64,000 nucleotides of DNA, from NCBI GenBank assembly GCA_029891345.1, contig CM057000.1, positions 134,691,663-134,755,662 on the forward strand, in the 5' to 3' direction. The DNA comes from Dryococelus australis (lineage: Eukaryota > Arthropoda > Insecta > Phasmatodea > Phasmatidae). Under the pieces are notes generated by a model. The model was not told where the DNA came from. It was given only the letters and a program-made list of their open reading frames with translations, and made no database searches. Positions 11,697 to 23,060 of the stretch are shown piece after piece. The translations under genes were made by a program, and so were the position numbers. Each line of letters opens with the position of its first letter. The first letter of the stretch is position 1.

Positions 11697-11909
11697 GCTA
11701 TTCATGGTAAAGTGAGCACTTTTTAAAGCCCTGCTCAACTTTTCTTTTCATCAGATTTCTATCTTTCTGTCACTTTTTTATATAAGCACAGTGTATGTAT
11801 TTCACCACTCCAAAAGTTTATGCCTGGAGCTACAGTAAAATATATTTGTTAGTGGTTAGTGCTTGTTAAAGGGGCTTTAAAATGTGCTTAATTTACCGTG
11901 AACAGCCTA
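11697..11909. mobile_element. MITE, family TAGGCTGTTCAC, copy 1
   Basis: The left end, gctattcatggtaaagtgag then CAC, is the inverted counterpart of the right end (aatttaccgtgaacagccta), and both are followed inward by AAAGCCC. The same termini bound the elements at 41175-41414 and 41704-42118. Length is about 213 bp and there is no coding capacity. Confidence 0.75.
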
Positions 11910-11924
11910 TACCTATATTGCAAT

Positions 11925-12160
11925 ATAAGTTATGACCAGAGACGTCGACATCAATTTCGGAGCCCGTCAGAAACGAATATTTCGTGGCACCATTCACGGG
12001 TCTTTTATTCTTTCGTAACATCAAGCGTTAGGGGGCCCTTCACTGAGTCACGGGGCTCAGGACAAATTTACCCTTTCTCTGCCCTCTGTCGTAGGCCCTG
12101 GTTAAGAAACATACATAAAAATGTTGAAACTGAACATTTGTTACCTGTTGTCATAACGTA
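11925..12160. other. GC-rich segment with GGGCTCAGGACAAATTT-type motif
   Basis: A locally GC-rich block. The stretch at 12050-12100 (cacggggctcaggacaaatt followed by a TAGGCCCTGG end) has the look of a dispersed repeat terminus, but no partner was found in this window. Confidence 0.3.
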
Positions 12161-12371
12161 GATGACATACTTGTCTCGAAAAATCAGCAACGGAAATATT
12201 GTGGTTCAGAATCCATGACAATGAGAATGTCCCTTTGACTTTTTTGTTAGTAACCACGCAATGGAAAACACAACATTTTAATTAAAAAATTTTACCCTAT
12301 TTGTTTTTTCCCCAACCTGGAAGAATTCACAATAGCTTCTATTTTTCATTTGGATGCGGGAGGGGAAGATA

Positions 12372-12391
12372 GGGAAGAGCGGGGCTAGTTT
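12372..12391. repeat. Left TIR of the pogo-like element
   Basis: GGGAAGAGCGGGGCTAGTTT directly after TA; inverted partner at 15155-15174. Confidence 0.88.
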
Positions 12392-12998
12392 CAACAGGGT
12401 AAGTTGCAACTCTTCTCATAGCCATGCACTCTTCCATGCGATAGTGATGCCACTGAACAGGGTAGTAGTACTAAGTGGCAGCCATCTTGTGCCAAACTCC
12501 CGGGTTCGCCAACCGACCGGTTCGGAACGCAGAGAGAAATAACCTCTTTTCGTACATAAAAGTAATTTGTGCAGTGTTCAACTTAAGTTGATGTGGTTTT
12601 TAGTGGTCTGGGTTAATTAATACAGCCTTTGTTGTAACGAATAGTGCGAACCTTCATACTTATTTTCGTTGTATAGCGATTATGTATCTACAAAGGTAGG
12701 AGTCTAAAATTCAGCTAAATACTGCTATTACTGCTTTGGGGCAAGTTGCAACAGTCTATTGCATCTTGTCCCAAATGACTGTGCTTACTTTTATTGCATT
12801 TTAAATAGTTGTACATCCTAATTTATTACCACATGTATGTAATAGTACTCATATTACTTTACTACATAAACAACGCAATAATAATTTCTTTTTAATTAAA
12901 TGTCTGATAGTGTTTATTACAGTAGGAATATTACACTGCCAAAGGAAGCGGTGAATACCAAAAAAATATCTATATAATTTCCTTCTGTTTCAGCGAAA

Positions 12999-14924
12999 AT
13001 GCGGACGTACAAAGGGAATACAGAAATAGGGGGCGACTCTGCCAGAGATAATGGAAAAAACATCCAAACTCATGGAGAATACTGATTTGCATGAGTATTC
13101 AGTTTGAAATATTGCAAAGGAATTTTATATACATTTTGCTACACTGTCACGGGATATACAGAAACTTAAGATGATGAACTTATTCCAAATTTGAGAACAG
13201 GAAACACCCAACCCTGTTAGCACAGGTTACCAGCAACCGCATCGTGTTTCTACGGCAGAACAAGAAAGCCAATTGTGTGAATACCTCAAGCGAAGTTTTC
13301 GAATTATGTTTGGTCTCGCGCTAAAAGAGGTGTATAAGTTTGCCTATGCATGTAGTGTATCATTTGGTGTAAATGTTCCCGATTGATGGAAATCCAACAA
13401 GTGTGGTGGTCCAGTTTGGTTTTCTGCTTTCAAGAAGCGCAACCCAGAACTTTCCATTAGTCAAGCTGAGCGTACAAGCTTGTAAGGGTGCACTTCACAA
13501 GACAAATGTGTCCCAATTTTCCAAAAATCATTAAGATAAGCTCAGCCGCGATAAAATTCCTCCTTTACGTATATTCAATGTGGATGAGACTGTAATGAAG
13601 CCTAATAAAGTAATAGCCATAAAAGAGATGAAACAATTAGGATATGTAACTTCAGCAGAAAGAGGCGAAATGATCACAGTCATAACTGCGATATGCGTAG
13701 TTGGAAATCCCTGACCATCCATGTTTATATTTCCTCGGAAAAGGTTCAGGGATAATTTCTTACGAGATGGACCTGTAGGCTGCAAAGGAACTGCAACTAA
13801 ATCTGGCTGGCAAATCGAGGAAACCTTTTTGAAGTTCATAAAGTATTTCATTGAACATACTTCGCCATCTCTTACCAATCCTGTACTCCTACTCCTGGAC
13901 AACCATTATTCTCACATCAGCTGCCCTGTTTTGGACCCGCCCAAAACAAGTGGCGTAACTCTCTTATAATTCCCACCTCATTGTCCACATCACCTTCAAC
14001 CCTTGAATGTGTCAGTCTATGGACTGTTTATGAAACGATGTGGAACAGGTAATAGTGCTTGATTGAAAACTAACCCAGGGTGAACAATCACAATATCCCA
14101 CCTACCAGCAATTCTAAAAGAAGCTTTTTTTTTGCATTCAATGATGCCAACTAATATCGCTGCTGGAATTAAAAAAAAAGGCATTTCACCACTTAACGTC
14201 CACATATTTTCAGATGATCACTTTGTTTCAGCATTCGTATCAGATATACCACTATCATCTGGTGATCCTAAAATATTACAAAATGATGGAATTTCTGTTT
14301 GCGAAGCAACTATTGAAAAGAATGTTGATGCAATTGATGAACGTGTTCTGAATTCTCATGTCTGTAATGGGCAAGAAGTCAATGAGGATGTACATCAGTA
14401 GAGTGAAGAACAGATAAAACCTCTGAACATAAACAATATCTCAGGTCCAAGTACAAGTGGATCTAGTCCAGAGATTGATAATTTATTTCCAAAAGCACCC
14501 AAGAGAAACGAAAACCATCACAGACGACAGAAGAAAAGAAAAACTGCCATCCTCACCGACACTCCAGGAAAGATGGCTAATGAAGAAGAAAAGCATCCCA
14601 AGGATGAGACGAAGCAAAAAAAAAAATAAGTTAATGAAACGGAAAAGTGATGCAAAGAAAACATACAAGAAAAATGTCTCCATGGATAAAGATAATACAA
14701 AGGACAAGTTATCAAAAAGAAAATATGCACAGAAGATATAATTCCACGAAAGCAACTCTGGCAAGGAAGAAGATACTATTTGCTTAGCGCGTTTTTTCAA
14801 ATACAAGCTTGGTGAAGAATGGGCGCAATGGACCGTTATCAAACATTGGGCTCGCTGGTTATGTGCTGGTAAAAATCCTTTGTATGTGTGTTTAAATTGT
14901 GTAACAGATGAGTCCAATTCTTGA
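12999..14924 (+). pseudogene. pogo/jerky-like DDE transposase, degraded
   Basis: From the ATG at 12999, after a polypyrimidine tract ending CAG, several frames give the family order. First comes a helix-turn-helix DNA-binding region (IAKEFYIH then TLSRDIQKL). A GYQQPHRVSTAEQES linker and EYLKRSFRIMFGL follow. The catalytic core has NVDET (13575-13590), TSAERGEM, MFIFPRKRF, GPVGCKGTA, LLLLDNHYSH (13889-13915) and LQPLNVSVYG (13994-14023). Next are a low-complexity lysine-rich region containing KTAILTDTPGK and a PHD-like C-terminus (LGEEWAQW, then YVCLNC). In this family the position after LQPL is normally D, the third catalytic acid; here it is N. Frameshifts and stops (for example near 13080, 13385, 13710 and 14400) confirm it is dead. 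Confidence 0.9.
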
Positions 14925-15154
14925 GATTGAGTGTTGAAACTAGCCCCATGTTGTGTAGCAACTTACCCCAGTCATGGGGCAAATTGCAACATTTGCAATG
15001 ATCTATGTAAACCAATATTCTTAAGTTCCTTCAGTTCTTACAAGCACTATATTTTTATATATTGTAGAATAATGATGTGAGATAATAACCATGTATACTT
15101 CGTTGAGTGGAAATGAAGTACAAATATTCCGTGTACTATAATATCGAAACTGTT

Positions 15155-15174
15155 GCAACTAGCCCCGGTCTCCC
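15155..15174. repeat. Right TIR of the pogo-like element
   Basis: gcaactagccccggtctccc directly before TA; it is the inverted partner of 12372-12391, with a one-base length difference. Confidence 0.88.
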
Positions 15175-15176
15175 TA

Positions 15177-15660
15177 ATTAATACTAGGCATTTTTTTTTA
15201 TCGCCTGGCCTTGGACAAGTAGCATCTTCTGGCTGTTCCATAGCATTAGACAAATTTCATCCGTAAATTACATAAGAACCATCAAAATTAAATCAAGAAA
15301 CCAAAAACAGCTAAGTGTCTTGATTTGCTAACAGTACCATTCCTTGTAATAAAAAGTGTGACAACCATTTGAGACTCGCGAGGCGGAAATAAGTAAATCT
15401 CTTTACCAAAGACATGCAAGTAAAAACTGTTGAGTACCGCTAAATAACCTAAACTAAGGACATATGAGGGAATTTCGAGTTTCCGGGTAGTAACTCGAAG
15501 CTTTCCGAGGGGTCCCAGAGGGTCATGTTATCCGAGGCTAAATGTTTGCTGGCAATTTGTTTTATCATCTGGAACGGGTAAACTGTTTAGTAAGTCAATA
15601 TGGAAGCCTTCAGCGTTTGCACTTTCACTCGGCATTGGAACTTCGCAACCCAACAAACAT
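15177..15660. other. No gene seen
   Basis: No protein or repeat signature recognised in this flank of the pogo-like element. Confidence 0.45.
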
Positions 15661-15669
15661 GCTAGGTCA

Positions 15670-15720
15670 CGTGGTCATAATGGCTAACTTGCTTCGTTGG
15701 AGCACGAGTTCGATTCCTTT
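15670..15720 (+). repeat. tRNA-like pol III promoter remnant
   Basis: An A-box-like TGGTCATAATGGCTAAC is followed about 35 bp later by a B-box-like GAGTTCGATTCC. The stretch does not fold into a full cloverleaf by eye, so it is taken as a tRNA-derived (SINE or pseudo-tRNA) remnant. Confidence 0.4.
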
Positions 15721-16790
15721 CATTTAATTGCCCAATTTGTTTCTATCGCGTGATTTCCCAACTTCAATACTGGTTGATGTTGGTGTAGCTATTTTATCTT
15801 TATGTCCTGAGTTGAAATTCCAGGACGTCGTAATTGATTCAGTTTGAAATTAACTAAAATTCACTAAAGCTGTGCACCTCATGGAGGGAATGTTAAACAG
15901 CTTACCCATGCAGCTGTAAGACCTTAAACATATTTATATAGAAAATTACCATTGAAGTATACCCGCTAAACGTTACAGTAGTGATAGCATTAGTATTTGG
16001 AACAAAGTGTAATACTGGATTAACTGTACGTATAGTTGCAGAGGAAATCACAACAACTTCCACAAAACACAATTACGGTGCTTTACTATCTACGTTAACA
16101 ACTATTAGATCGTGTGAACAATTCATTTGACTACTGACCATATATTATGTCAGCATGGAACTTGGGCAGGGAATTTTGTTTCCTACAACTATATTGTACA
16201 CTGAATACAAGACTATCGTAACTAAAAAACGGGGTGTTATGAGATTTTAGAGTTTTAAGTAGGGAAATATATATTGCTAAGCAGTGGGAGAGTTTAGGAA
16301 AATTATACTTACTTTTACTGGACTTGTAGAAGGTAACATGGTGATGCACTTTGGAAAACCATATAACTTATACATGGAAGACTATCAGATAACAGTTGCG
16401 TTATTATTACAATAACTTTCTTGGCTGTTAGTATGCAAGACTACATATATTTGAAACGATAATAATACCAAACGTTCCATCGAAAAAACCGTGTTTGAGA
16501 ATGGTCCAACTCTTTAATTGTCGTTCAACAAAAGTACCTTATTTTGAGTTACGATACTCTTGTATTCGGGGTACGATATATTTTTTTCCCACTGTGCATG
16601 TATAACATGATCAAAATCTTACTTTATGAATGCAGTGTGGCAATGTTAATTTTTTAATGTGACGTCGATGTACATTATGAAAAAAGAAGCCAGTTGTTAA
16701 AGAGCTATATAAAAAGTGTTTCTTAAACAAGTAGAAACTTTGTATTAGTTATCATTTTTAGGACTGTGAAAAGGGCTTGCTGTGTGCGAA
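15721..16790. other. No gene seen
   Basis: AT-rich; no motif or repeat was recognised apart from short spurious frames. Confidence 0.45.
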
Positions 16791-16834
16791 CTAAAGAACA
16801 GTTTTTTGAAGTACTTAATTTCATATAATTATGT

Positions 16835-17120
16835 TTGGTTTGCGACGCTAGTGTTCGTCGCGCCAGGTGTCTTTGTCGGTTTCAACTCTGCGCGGTGGTA
16901 TGCTCTACGCTCAGCTCCGATGCCCTCCCTTTTTCCTCCCCTGTTCTCCCTCCCTTGCTTTCCCCTCATCACATGCGTCATCATATTTTTTTTTCGGCAG
17001 TTTATTTAAGTCGTTGCACCGCTTACCTATTCTACGACCTGTCGTCGCTTGAATTTGTAGCTGAAGATCGGCTGCAATGGCCCAGATTGCCAATTTGTCG
17101 TCCAACTGACACAGAGCCGT
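16835..17120. other. GC-rich patch, possible promoter or LTR core
   Basis: This block has clustered CpGs (TTGCGACGC, TCGTCGCGCC, CGACCTGTCGTCGC), strong C/T bias around 16910-16980 and a weak TATA-like tttatttaag at 17003-17012. Three overlapping frames of 61-95 codons show no family motif. It could be a decayed LTR or an upstream exon. No terminal repeats were found, so it is left unassigned. Confidence 0.3.
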
Positions 17121-19440
17121 GATGCGGCATTTAGAATGTATCGTTTCCTGACCCGCTGAGAGTTTGAGCTGTTTAAAACGGCGAGTCGTGGACTATGAGT
17201 TTTCGTGCTAGTTGGGCTTTTTAATTGTCCTGATGTCTTGTGTGGCGTAGTTGTGTAATCTTGGGTATGCAGTAAAGTTAGTGTTTTTTTTTCTTAATTG
17301 CGTTCTCGGTCGCCTGTCAAAATTTGGGTTCGGCTTAAGTAAAACCTAGCATTGCTGTGTTTATCCTGTTTTAACGTATCGTGTTTAGTACTGTTTGCTG
17401 CCCAAGAATTAAATAATTTTTTAATTAGCTTCGGGTGAATGACTCTTGCGTTGGGCGTAGTCAACCTTTTTAATCGTCCATGTTTATTAATATTTTATTC
17501 GTTGTAGCTTTGACGGGTAAATTTTATGCCTCCTCCGAAGTATCAATTTTTTTATACGTGTTAGTTTCATGAAAAGGAGGCTTTACTGTGCTCATAAAGC
17601 TGCCCTCGTTTTTTAATTGCTCTTGATAACAGTCTAATCGTTTTCACTTCAATTGCAATCTGTAATAAATAATGGCTTTAAATTATTTATAATCTACTGA
17701 TCAATCTATTTATATTCTTGTCAAGATTTAATTTCTTTTGAGGATCTGGAATTAAGTATATTTTTGTAAATGCTGCTTATGAATTGCCATTTTGCTTGTT
17801 ATAAAATCTAGCGTGCTGTTTTTGAGTTAATCTATATTTTATTGGCAAAAATATATGTATCAAATCTAATGTTTGGCTGTAATTATTTGAGCTTCGGCAC
17901 AGATTTATTGACCAGATATTTGCATGCTCGTAACAATCATATACAGAAATAGTTGATAAAGTCTACAGTTTTCGATTGAAAAGTTGTCAATTGATTGCAA
18001 AAGAATTTGGCGTATAACAACAAAGTCAGTAAATACCAAACTAATTGTCTTAAAATTATAAAAATCATATTGTCTGCAACTCTCTGATATTGAAATGTAT
18101 ATTTAGTAGACAATTTTTTCTCTAACGGAACAGCTTATAACTAGCTTTCATGAAAATAATATTCGGGTAACATTAAGGTAAGTGTTTTGTTTTAATTTTG
18201 GTATTATAGAAATATACACAATACTATTTTATAGCAATTATTTTATATACTAATTTGTTGTTATTTTACGGTACTTTTATTCGATCAATGTTTAAGATGT
18301 ATCAACTTTTATTATTTTTAATTCAAATAAATAGCCAATAAAACAAACCCTATCTAAATAGATTACGTATTTTCAATTGAGTACTTGATTTTACATTTTG
18401 GAAACTCACGCACGAGATATTTTCATAGCCCTTAACGGCAGTCTGCCCAAATCCTATCCTTTTTCTAACGCTACAAGAGTAAAAATTCATCAGTTATTTG
18501 GTAAGTTCACATTGAAGGAGGTAATAACAGAAGACTGCAAAAATAACAATAACTATCTTATCTTTCTCCCGCTGTCTTCTGGGGCTTGATGGAAGCCAGT
18601 TTACGTTGCAACAGGTTGCGTACTAGGATCCTGGGTTAGGCACACCAAATAATTGTAATTTTAGGTTTCATTTGGTATTTTAAAATTTACCTAAATAATC
18701 TCTCGGCATAAATGTCACGCAGCAGTAATAAAAATACAAGACATTATTTATATAGGCCTAACAAATTACCTCTTCGCCAATCATATTATTTACACGTCAT
18801 TTTACAATGTGCTCAGTTCCTGGGAGTACAGTTGGGTATTACAAACGCAGTATGTTCAAATACAAACTCCTTTGTGCTGTAGGTGATTTCGAAGTCCTAA
18901 ATACAAGACGTGGGGAAAGAAAGTTTATTTGAAACATTTTGCCAAAATTTTAAATGTTTGTGTAAAATATTGGTTTAAACATTAGAGATTAATATTTTGG
19001 ACATAGCTGTATTCTGCATTGATCAATAATTTGTTCGTCTGTTCTTTAAAACTGTTCATAATAAATAACCATAAAAATTATTATATAAATTTGCGCACGT
19101 GTGTGCTTTTTTCATGATATATTGGAAAAAATTTGTTATGTAAACAGTAATTTTATAACGAATGTTTTGCGAGTTGCCGTAAATAAAATAATTTCAATTT
19201 TACGTTTACGGAGTGCCAACAAATTATCACAAAATATCCACGCTCTGCGTCGAAAATATTCGAACGATTAATTGGGTGCATTTCTTAATCTTTATGTTGA
19301 GGGATAACCCATTTTGAAGGACAGAAGAAAACAAAGGTGCAATGTACACAACCAGAGCCTGGAAAATATTTATGTTCGATAAAATTAATTGTACGACCGT
19401 CAAAGCAAAATATTTCATCTTATATTTCGAAACGTCTTTG
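17121..19440. other. No gene seen (about 2.3 kb)
   Basis: AT-rich throughout, with repeated short T-tracts such as TTTTTAATTG (17215-17610). A consensus splice donor AAGGTAAGT occurs at 18175-18183 but has no credible exon upstream. No TE protein motif was recognised. Confidence 0.45.
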
Positions 19441-19442
19441 CT

Positions 19443-20915
19443 GGCCCAGCGTGAATTTTTTAAGTTGGCTGCCAAATGAAATATAACTCGCAACTTACAT
19501 TATTACATCAATAAATATTTATGGTTTTCTGCACGCTTTCCTAAATTCTCTTTCTTTCAAACATATGCCATTACAATAAAAAAAAAAACTGAAATGCTGT
19601 TTGTTGGCTTTACGTTGGTTTATCATTGTATATCACAGATCACGAATTTAATATGACAGAATCCCGACCACTAGCTAACGTAGGTTATTCACAGTATTTT
19701 GATCATTTGTTAAATAGTATTCTTTGCTCTTTCAGAAAGGCATTCACACAGTTAGCAATGTTTTGCGAAAATGTGATGTTGTATACATAATGCCAACTAA
19801 TAAACAACGTTCTGCCAACGTTGGTTGCCAGCGTTTTAAATAACATTTAGCCAATAACAAAAAAAAATGTAAAACTCATTAATCAAATTTATTATTACTC
19901 ATCACATACAATTTCACATTAAAACCTGAAAAACTCATTGAAAGATTTCGGATTCGAACGCATGACCCTTTAATTAGTAGCCAGACATCTTATCCGCTAT
20001 ACTTCTGTAACTTTTTATTCATTAAACTTCTATAGATTGCTATCAGCAGTGCAGAAATAGGTACGTATCATATTCCAGTTCGAATATACAATGTTGGCAC
20101 AACATACAAAAATAAAGCCAATTACCAACTATTTCTACCAACGTGCTGCCAACAATCGGCCCTCCATGCCTATAAAAATATATTTGAAACCAAAAAATTG
20201 TATTAAAATAATAACTGGCAAGCAAACATGAGCAATTATTGATAATTTTTTCATCCCATGCATAATTTTGAGTATTGTAAAAAATTTGTTAGTTATATAA
20301 TATTGGCCAAACCAGCCAATAAATTACAGGAAAAAGTTCTAATTATTAACAATTTGGTTTCCAACACTATCCCAACATAACAAATTTCAAAGAAAATGGG
20401 TTAGTTGTTTGAAAAACATTTGTACTTCATTAAATACAGGAAAGGGGCATTGTTTTCATTTAGAATACATATATCCTATTGTTGACTCAAATGATGGTTA
20501 TACAGTACGTTGGCAGAACGATGTTTATTAGTTGACATTATGTATGCGGTAACACATCTTCACAAAACATTGCTAGATGTGGATAAATGACTGTTTGAAT
20601 GCCTTTCTGAAAGAGAAAAGATTATTATTTACCAAATGATCAAAATACTACAAATAACCAACGTAATAACAACGTTGCCGGTAGTACGTATTTGGGTTTC
20701 TGTCATATTAGATTGGTTCTGTGTAATATACACACGATAAACCAACATAAAGCCAACAAACAGCATTTCGGATTTTTGATTGATATAGCTTATATGTTTG
20801 AAAGACAGAGATTTAGAAATGCGTGCAGAAAACAATAAATATGCATTTGCCCAATAAAGTAGGTTGAGCGTCATATTTCAGTTGGCAGCCAATGCAGAAA
20901 TACACGTTGGGCCAA
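19443..20915. mobile_element. Large foldback (palindromic) element with tRNA-like core
   Basis: The left arm (19443-19820) and right arm (20507-20915) are diverged inverted copies of each other. Matching landmarks are ttggctgccaa, ttttctgcacgc, TCTTTCAAACATA, gaaatgctgtttgttggctt, TGACAGAATC or TGACAGAAAC, ATTTGTTAAATA or ATTTGGTAAATA, gcattcacacag or gcattcaaacag, and CGTTCTGCCAACG. The roughly 690-bp spacer contains a tRNA-like motif on the minus strand. No coding capacity was found. Confidence 0.75.
19945..20012 (-). repeat. tRNA-like motif in the foldback spacer
   Basis: On the minus strand an A-box-like TAGCGGATAAGATGTCTGG is followed by a good B box GCGTTCGAATCCG. It lies in the spacer of the foldback element. 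The acceptor stem is not convincing, so it is probably not a functional tRNA gene. Confidence 0.5.
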
Positions 20916-21500
20916 CGTTGCCCTGAGTGATATTTCGACGTTGGGCCAACGCTAGAGCTAGACGTTAAGCCAACGTTGGGGCAAAAAAAATTTTCTGTAT
21001 GTTTACCAAGTAGTTGCCAACAATCAGCCAACCAAGACCATCAAAACATATTTTAAATACAATTATTTTATGTATTAAAAAACCAAATGTTTAAGCAAAC
21101 ATGGAAAATTATGTTTTTTTCTCATCCAAACTTTCTATAGAGCATTGTTGAAATAATGTTGGCTACACAACGTTGGCCCAAATAACGAGAAATTACTAAA
21201 CACCAACCATTTGGTTCCCAACATTGTTCCAACATAAATCCAACTAAACATATCTAATAGAAAAATGGTTAGTATCATGAACAACATTTACATCTCACAC
21301 AATACAAGAAATAGGCATTGTCTTTATCAAGAATAACTATTTTCTAACTTCGACATTAAAGTGTTGGTTGTACAAAGTTGGCCCAAAATAAAAATTAATA
21401 CCAATTACCAACTCTTTATATACCAAATTTTTTGCTAACATTCAGCTAACCTCGATCATCAAATTGAATTTAAAACAAAAACATTTGTGTATTAGAAAAC
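20916..21500. repeat. CCAACGTTGG-rich repeat zone
   Basis: Short palindromic words related to GCCAACGTTGGCCCAACG recur (for example 20928-20980, 21175-21184 and 21380-21395) and extend the vocabulary of the foldback arms. The zone also repeats the phrase TTGCCAACAATCAGCC, seen as TGCCAACAATCGGCC in the foldback spacer. It is probably a further degenerate copy of the same element. Confidence 0.5.
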
Positions 21501-21539
21501 CCAACAACAATGTTCAATAAAGTATCAGAATGCCATTGA

Positions 21540-21830
21540 TTAAGGTTGCCAACTCTCCCCATTATACGGGATTTCCTGTCCACTGGATATGAAATAATTA
21601 TTCCTTATTGACATTGGACGGGACGTGATATAGCCCATAAGTAGTAGGGTAAAGCCAACTTTGGCACATATATCAATATCAGAATTAGGATTCGCCCGCC
21701 ACCTTGGGTGTAAAGGCGGCCTGCGACGGCCATATTGTGATGGTACCCGACCCTCATGTTGGACCTTGGTGACCTTAACATAGACCCGGTGTTAGTGACC
21801 TTGAATGTCCTTGAATCCAACATTTTAAAT
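21540..21830. other. GC-richer segment, unassigned
   Basis: It contains cgcccgccaccttgggtgta and neighbouring CpG-rich words. No repeat partner in the window and no protein motif. Confidence 0.3.
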
Positions 21831-21847
21831 AATAGCAAAAATATTTA

Positions 21848-22140
21848 AATAAATTTTAAAAATCGAGAAATATATGATGTTACCCCACATGCTACTCGCT
21901 TACACCACGAAATCTCACCTCACCACCTGCCCAGCCCTCTCCCAAACATAAAAAATAGAGAAAATATCTCTAAAAAATCGAGGAACATATAACGTTAACC
22001 TCACACCCATGCCAACACCCTCACATCACATTATCCCCACCCCCAAACGCTCCCAATCATAAATGAATCGAAATAAGTTGAAAATTAGATTTAAAAAATC
22101 GAAAAACATATTATTATGTTTCCCTAACACTCGTGGCACG
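21848..22140. repeat. Degenerate about 120-bp repeat, three copies
   Basis: Three phrases share one pattern: TTTAAAAATCGAGAAATATATG (near 21853), CTAAAAAATCGAGGAACATATA (near 21970) and TTAAAAAATCGAAAAACATATT (near 22090). Each is followed by TTA/TTT, a C-rich run, and then CCCA/CACT words. Confidence 0.55.
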
Positions 22141-22316
22141 ATTCGCTGACTACGTGCCTTTAATAACAACAATCACCCTAATTACCACGTTTAAGTGGTC
22201 GATGTGTAAACTAGCGAACGATTAGGTACAGCACAGAGCAAAACACAGCTTACCTTGCAACAGTTCACCACACGCCGCTGATACTGATGACTCTAAGAGT
22301 TATGTTGTAGGATTTT

Positions 22317-23060
22317 GACGGGTGCAGACGAATCTCCTTACTTGTTGTGTAGTAGTGCTGTGTTTATAACCATAAGGTGTATTTTTCCTGCTACGCCCGC
22401 AACATCCAACATAACCACACAGCTATTTGCAGAATATTTTGACGGGTGCAGACGAACCTCCTTACTTGTTGTGTAGTAGTGCTGTGTTTATAACCATACG
22501 GTGTATTTTTCCTGCTACGCCCGCAACATCAAACATAACCACACAGCTATTTGCAGAATATTTTGACGGGTGCAGACGAACCTCCTTACTTGTTGTGTAG
22601 TAGTGCTGTGTTTATAACCATACGGTGTATTTTTCCCGCTACGCCCGCAACATCCAACATAACCACACAGCTTTTTGCAGAATATTTTGACGGGTGCAGA
22701 CGAACCTCCTTACTTGTTGTGTAGTAGTGCTGTGTTTATAACCATACGGTGTATTTTTCCTGCTACGCCCGCAACATCCAACATAACCACACAGCTATTT
22801 GCAGAATATTTTGACGGGTGCAGACGAACCTCCTTACTTGTTGTGTAGTAGTGCTGTGTTTATAACCATACGGTGTATTTTTCCTGCTACGCCCGCAACA
22901 TCCAACATAACCACACAGCTATTTGCAGAATATTTTGACGGGTGCAGACGAACCTCCTTACTTGTTGTGTAGTAGTGCTGTGTTTATAACCATACGGTGT
23001 ATTTTTTCTGCTACGCCCGCAACATCCAACATAACCACACAGCTATTTGCAGAATATTTT
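22317..23060. repeat. Tandem array, six copies of a 124-bp unit
   Basis: The start phrase GACGGGTGCAGACGAA occurs at 22317, 22441, 22565, 22689, 22813 and 22937, exactly 124 bp apart, and the array ends abruptly at 23060 where gggggaaaac replaces the next start. Copies 2-6 differ by only a few bases. Copy 1 carries distinct variants (AATCTCC, CATAAGG). Near identity points to recent amplification or homogenisation. No open frame spans the unit in a meaningful way. Confidence 0.97.

Larger units (their letters stand above)
12372..15174 (+). mobile_element. pogo/Tigger-like DNA transposon, full length, inactive
   Basis: The termini are inverted: left GGGAAGAGCGGGGCTAGTTT, right (complement) GGGAGACCGGGGCTAGTTGC. 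Each is flanked by TA (12370-12371 and 15175-15176), the target duplication of Tc1/mariner/pogo elements. Extra CAAGTTGCAAC-type subterminal motifs occur inside both ends (12400-12410, 12738-12752, 14940-14998), which may serve as extra transposase sites. The 2.8-kb body holds one transposase pseudogene. Boundary calls rest on TIR plus TA agreement and are strong. Confidence 0.9.

Noticed and set aside
14483..14917. 144-codon minus-strand hydrophobic frame
   Set aside because: Antisense shadow of the lysine-rich tail of the pogo-like transposase.
16835..17120. Promoter plus first exon or LTR
   Set aside because: GC-rich and suggestive, but no terminal repeats, target duplication or splice-linked exon could be found, so it is listed only as unassigned.
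18168..18190. Splice donor AAGGTAAGT marking a host exon
   Set aside because: No open frame or promoter precedes it; a single donor consensus is weak evidence.
22317..23060. CRISPR-like array
   Set aside because: Units are contiguous 124-bp copies with no unique spacers, and the genome context is eukaryotic.
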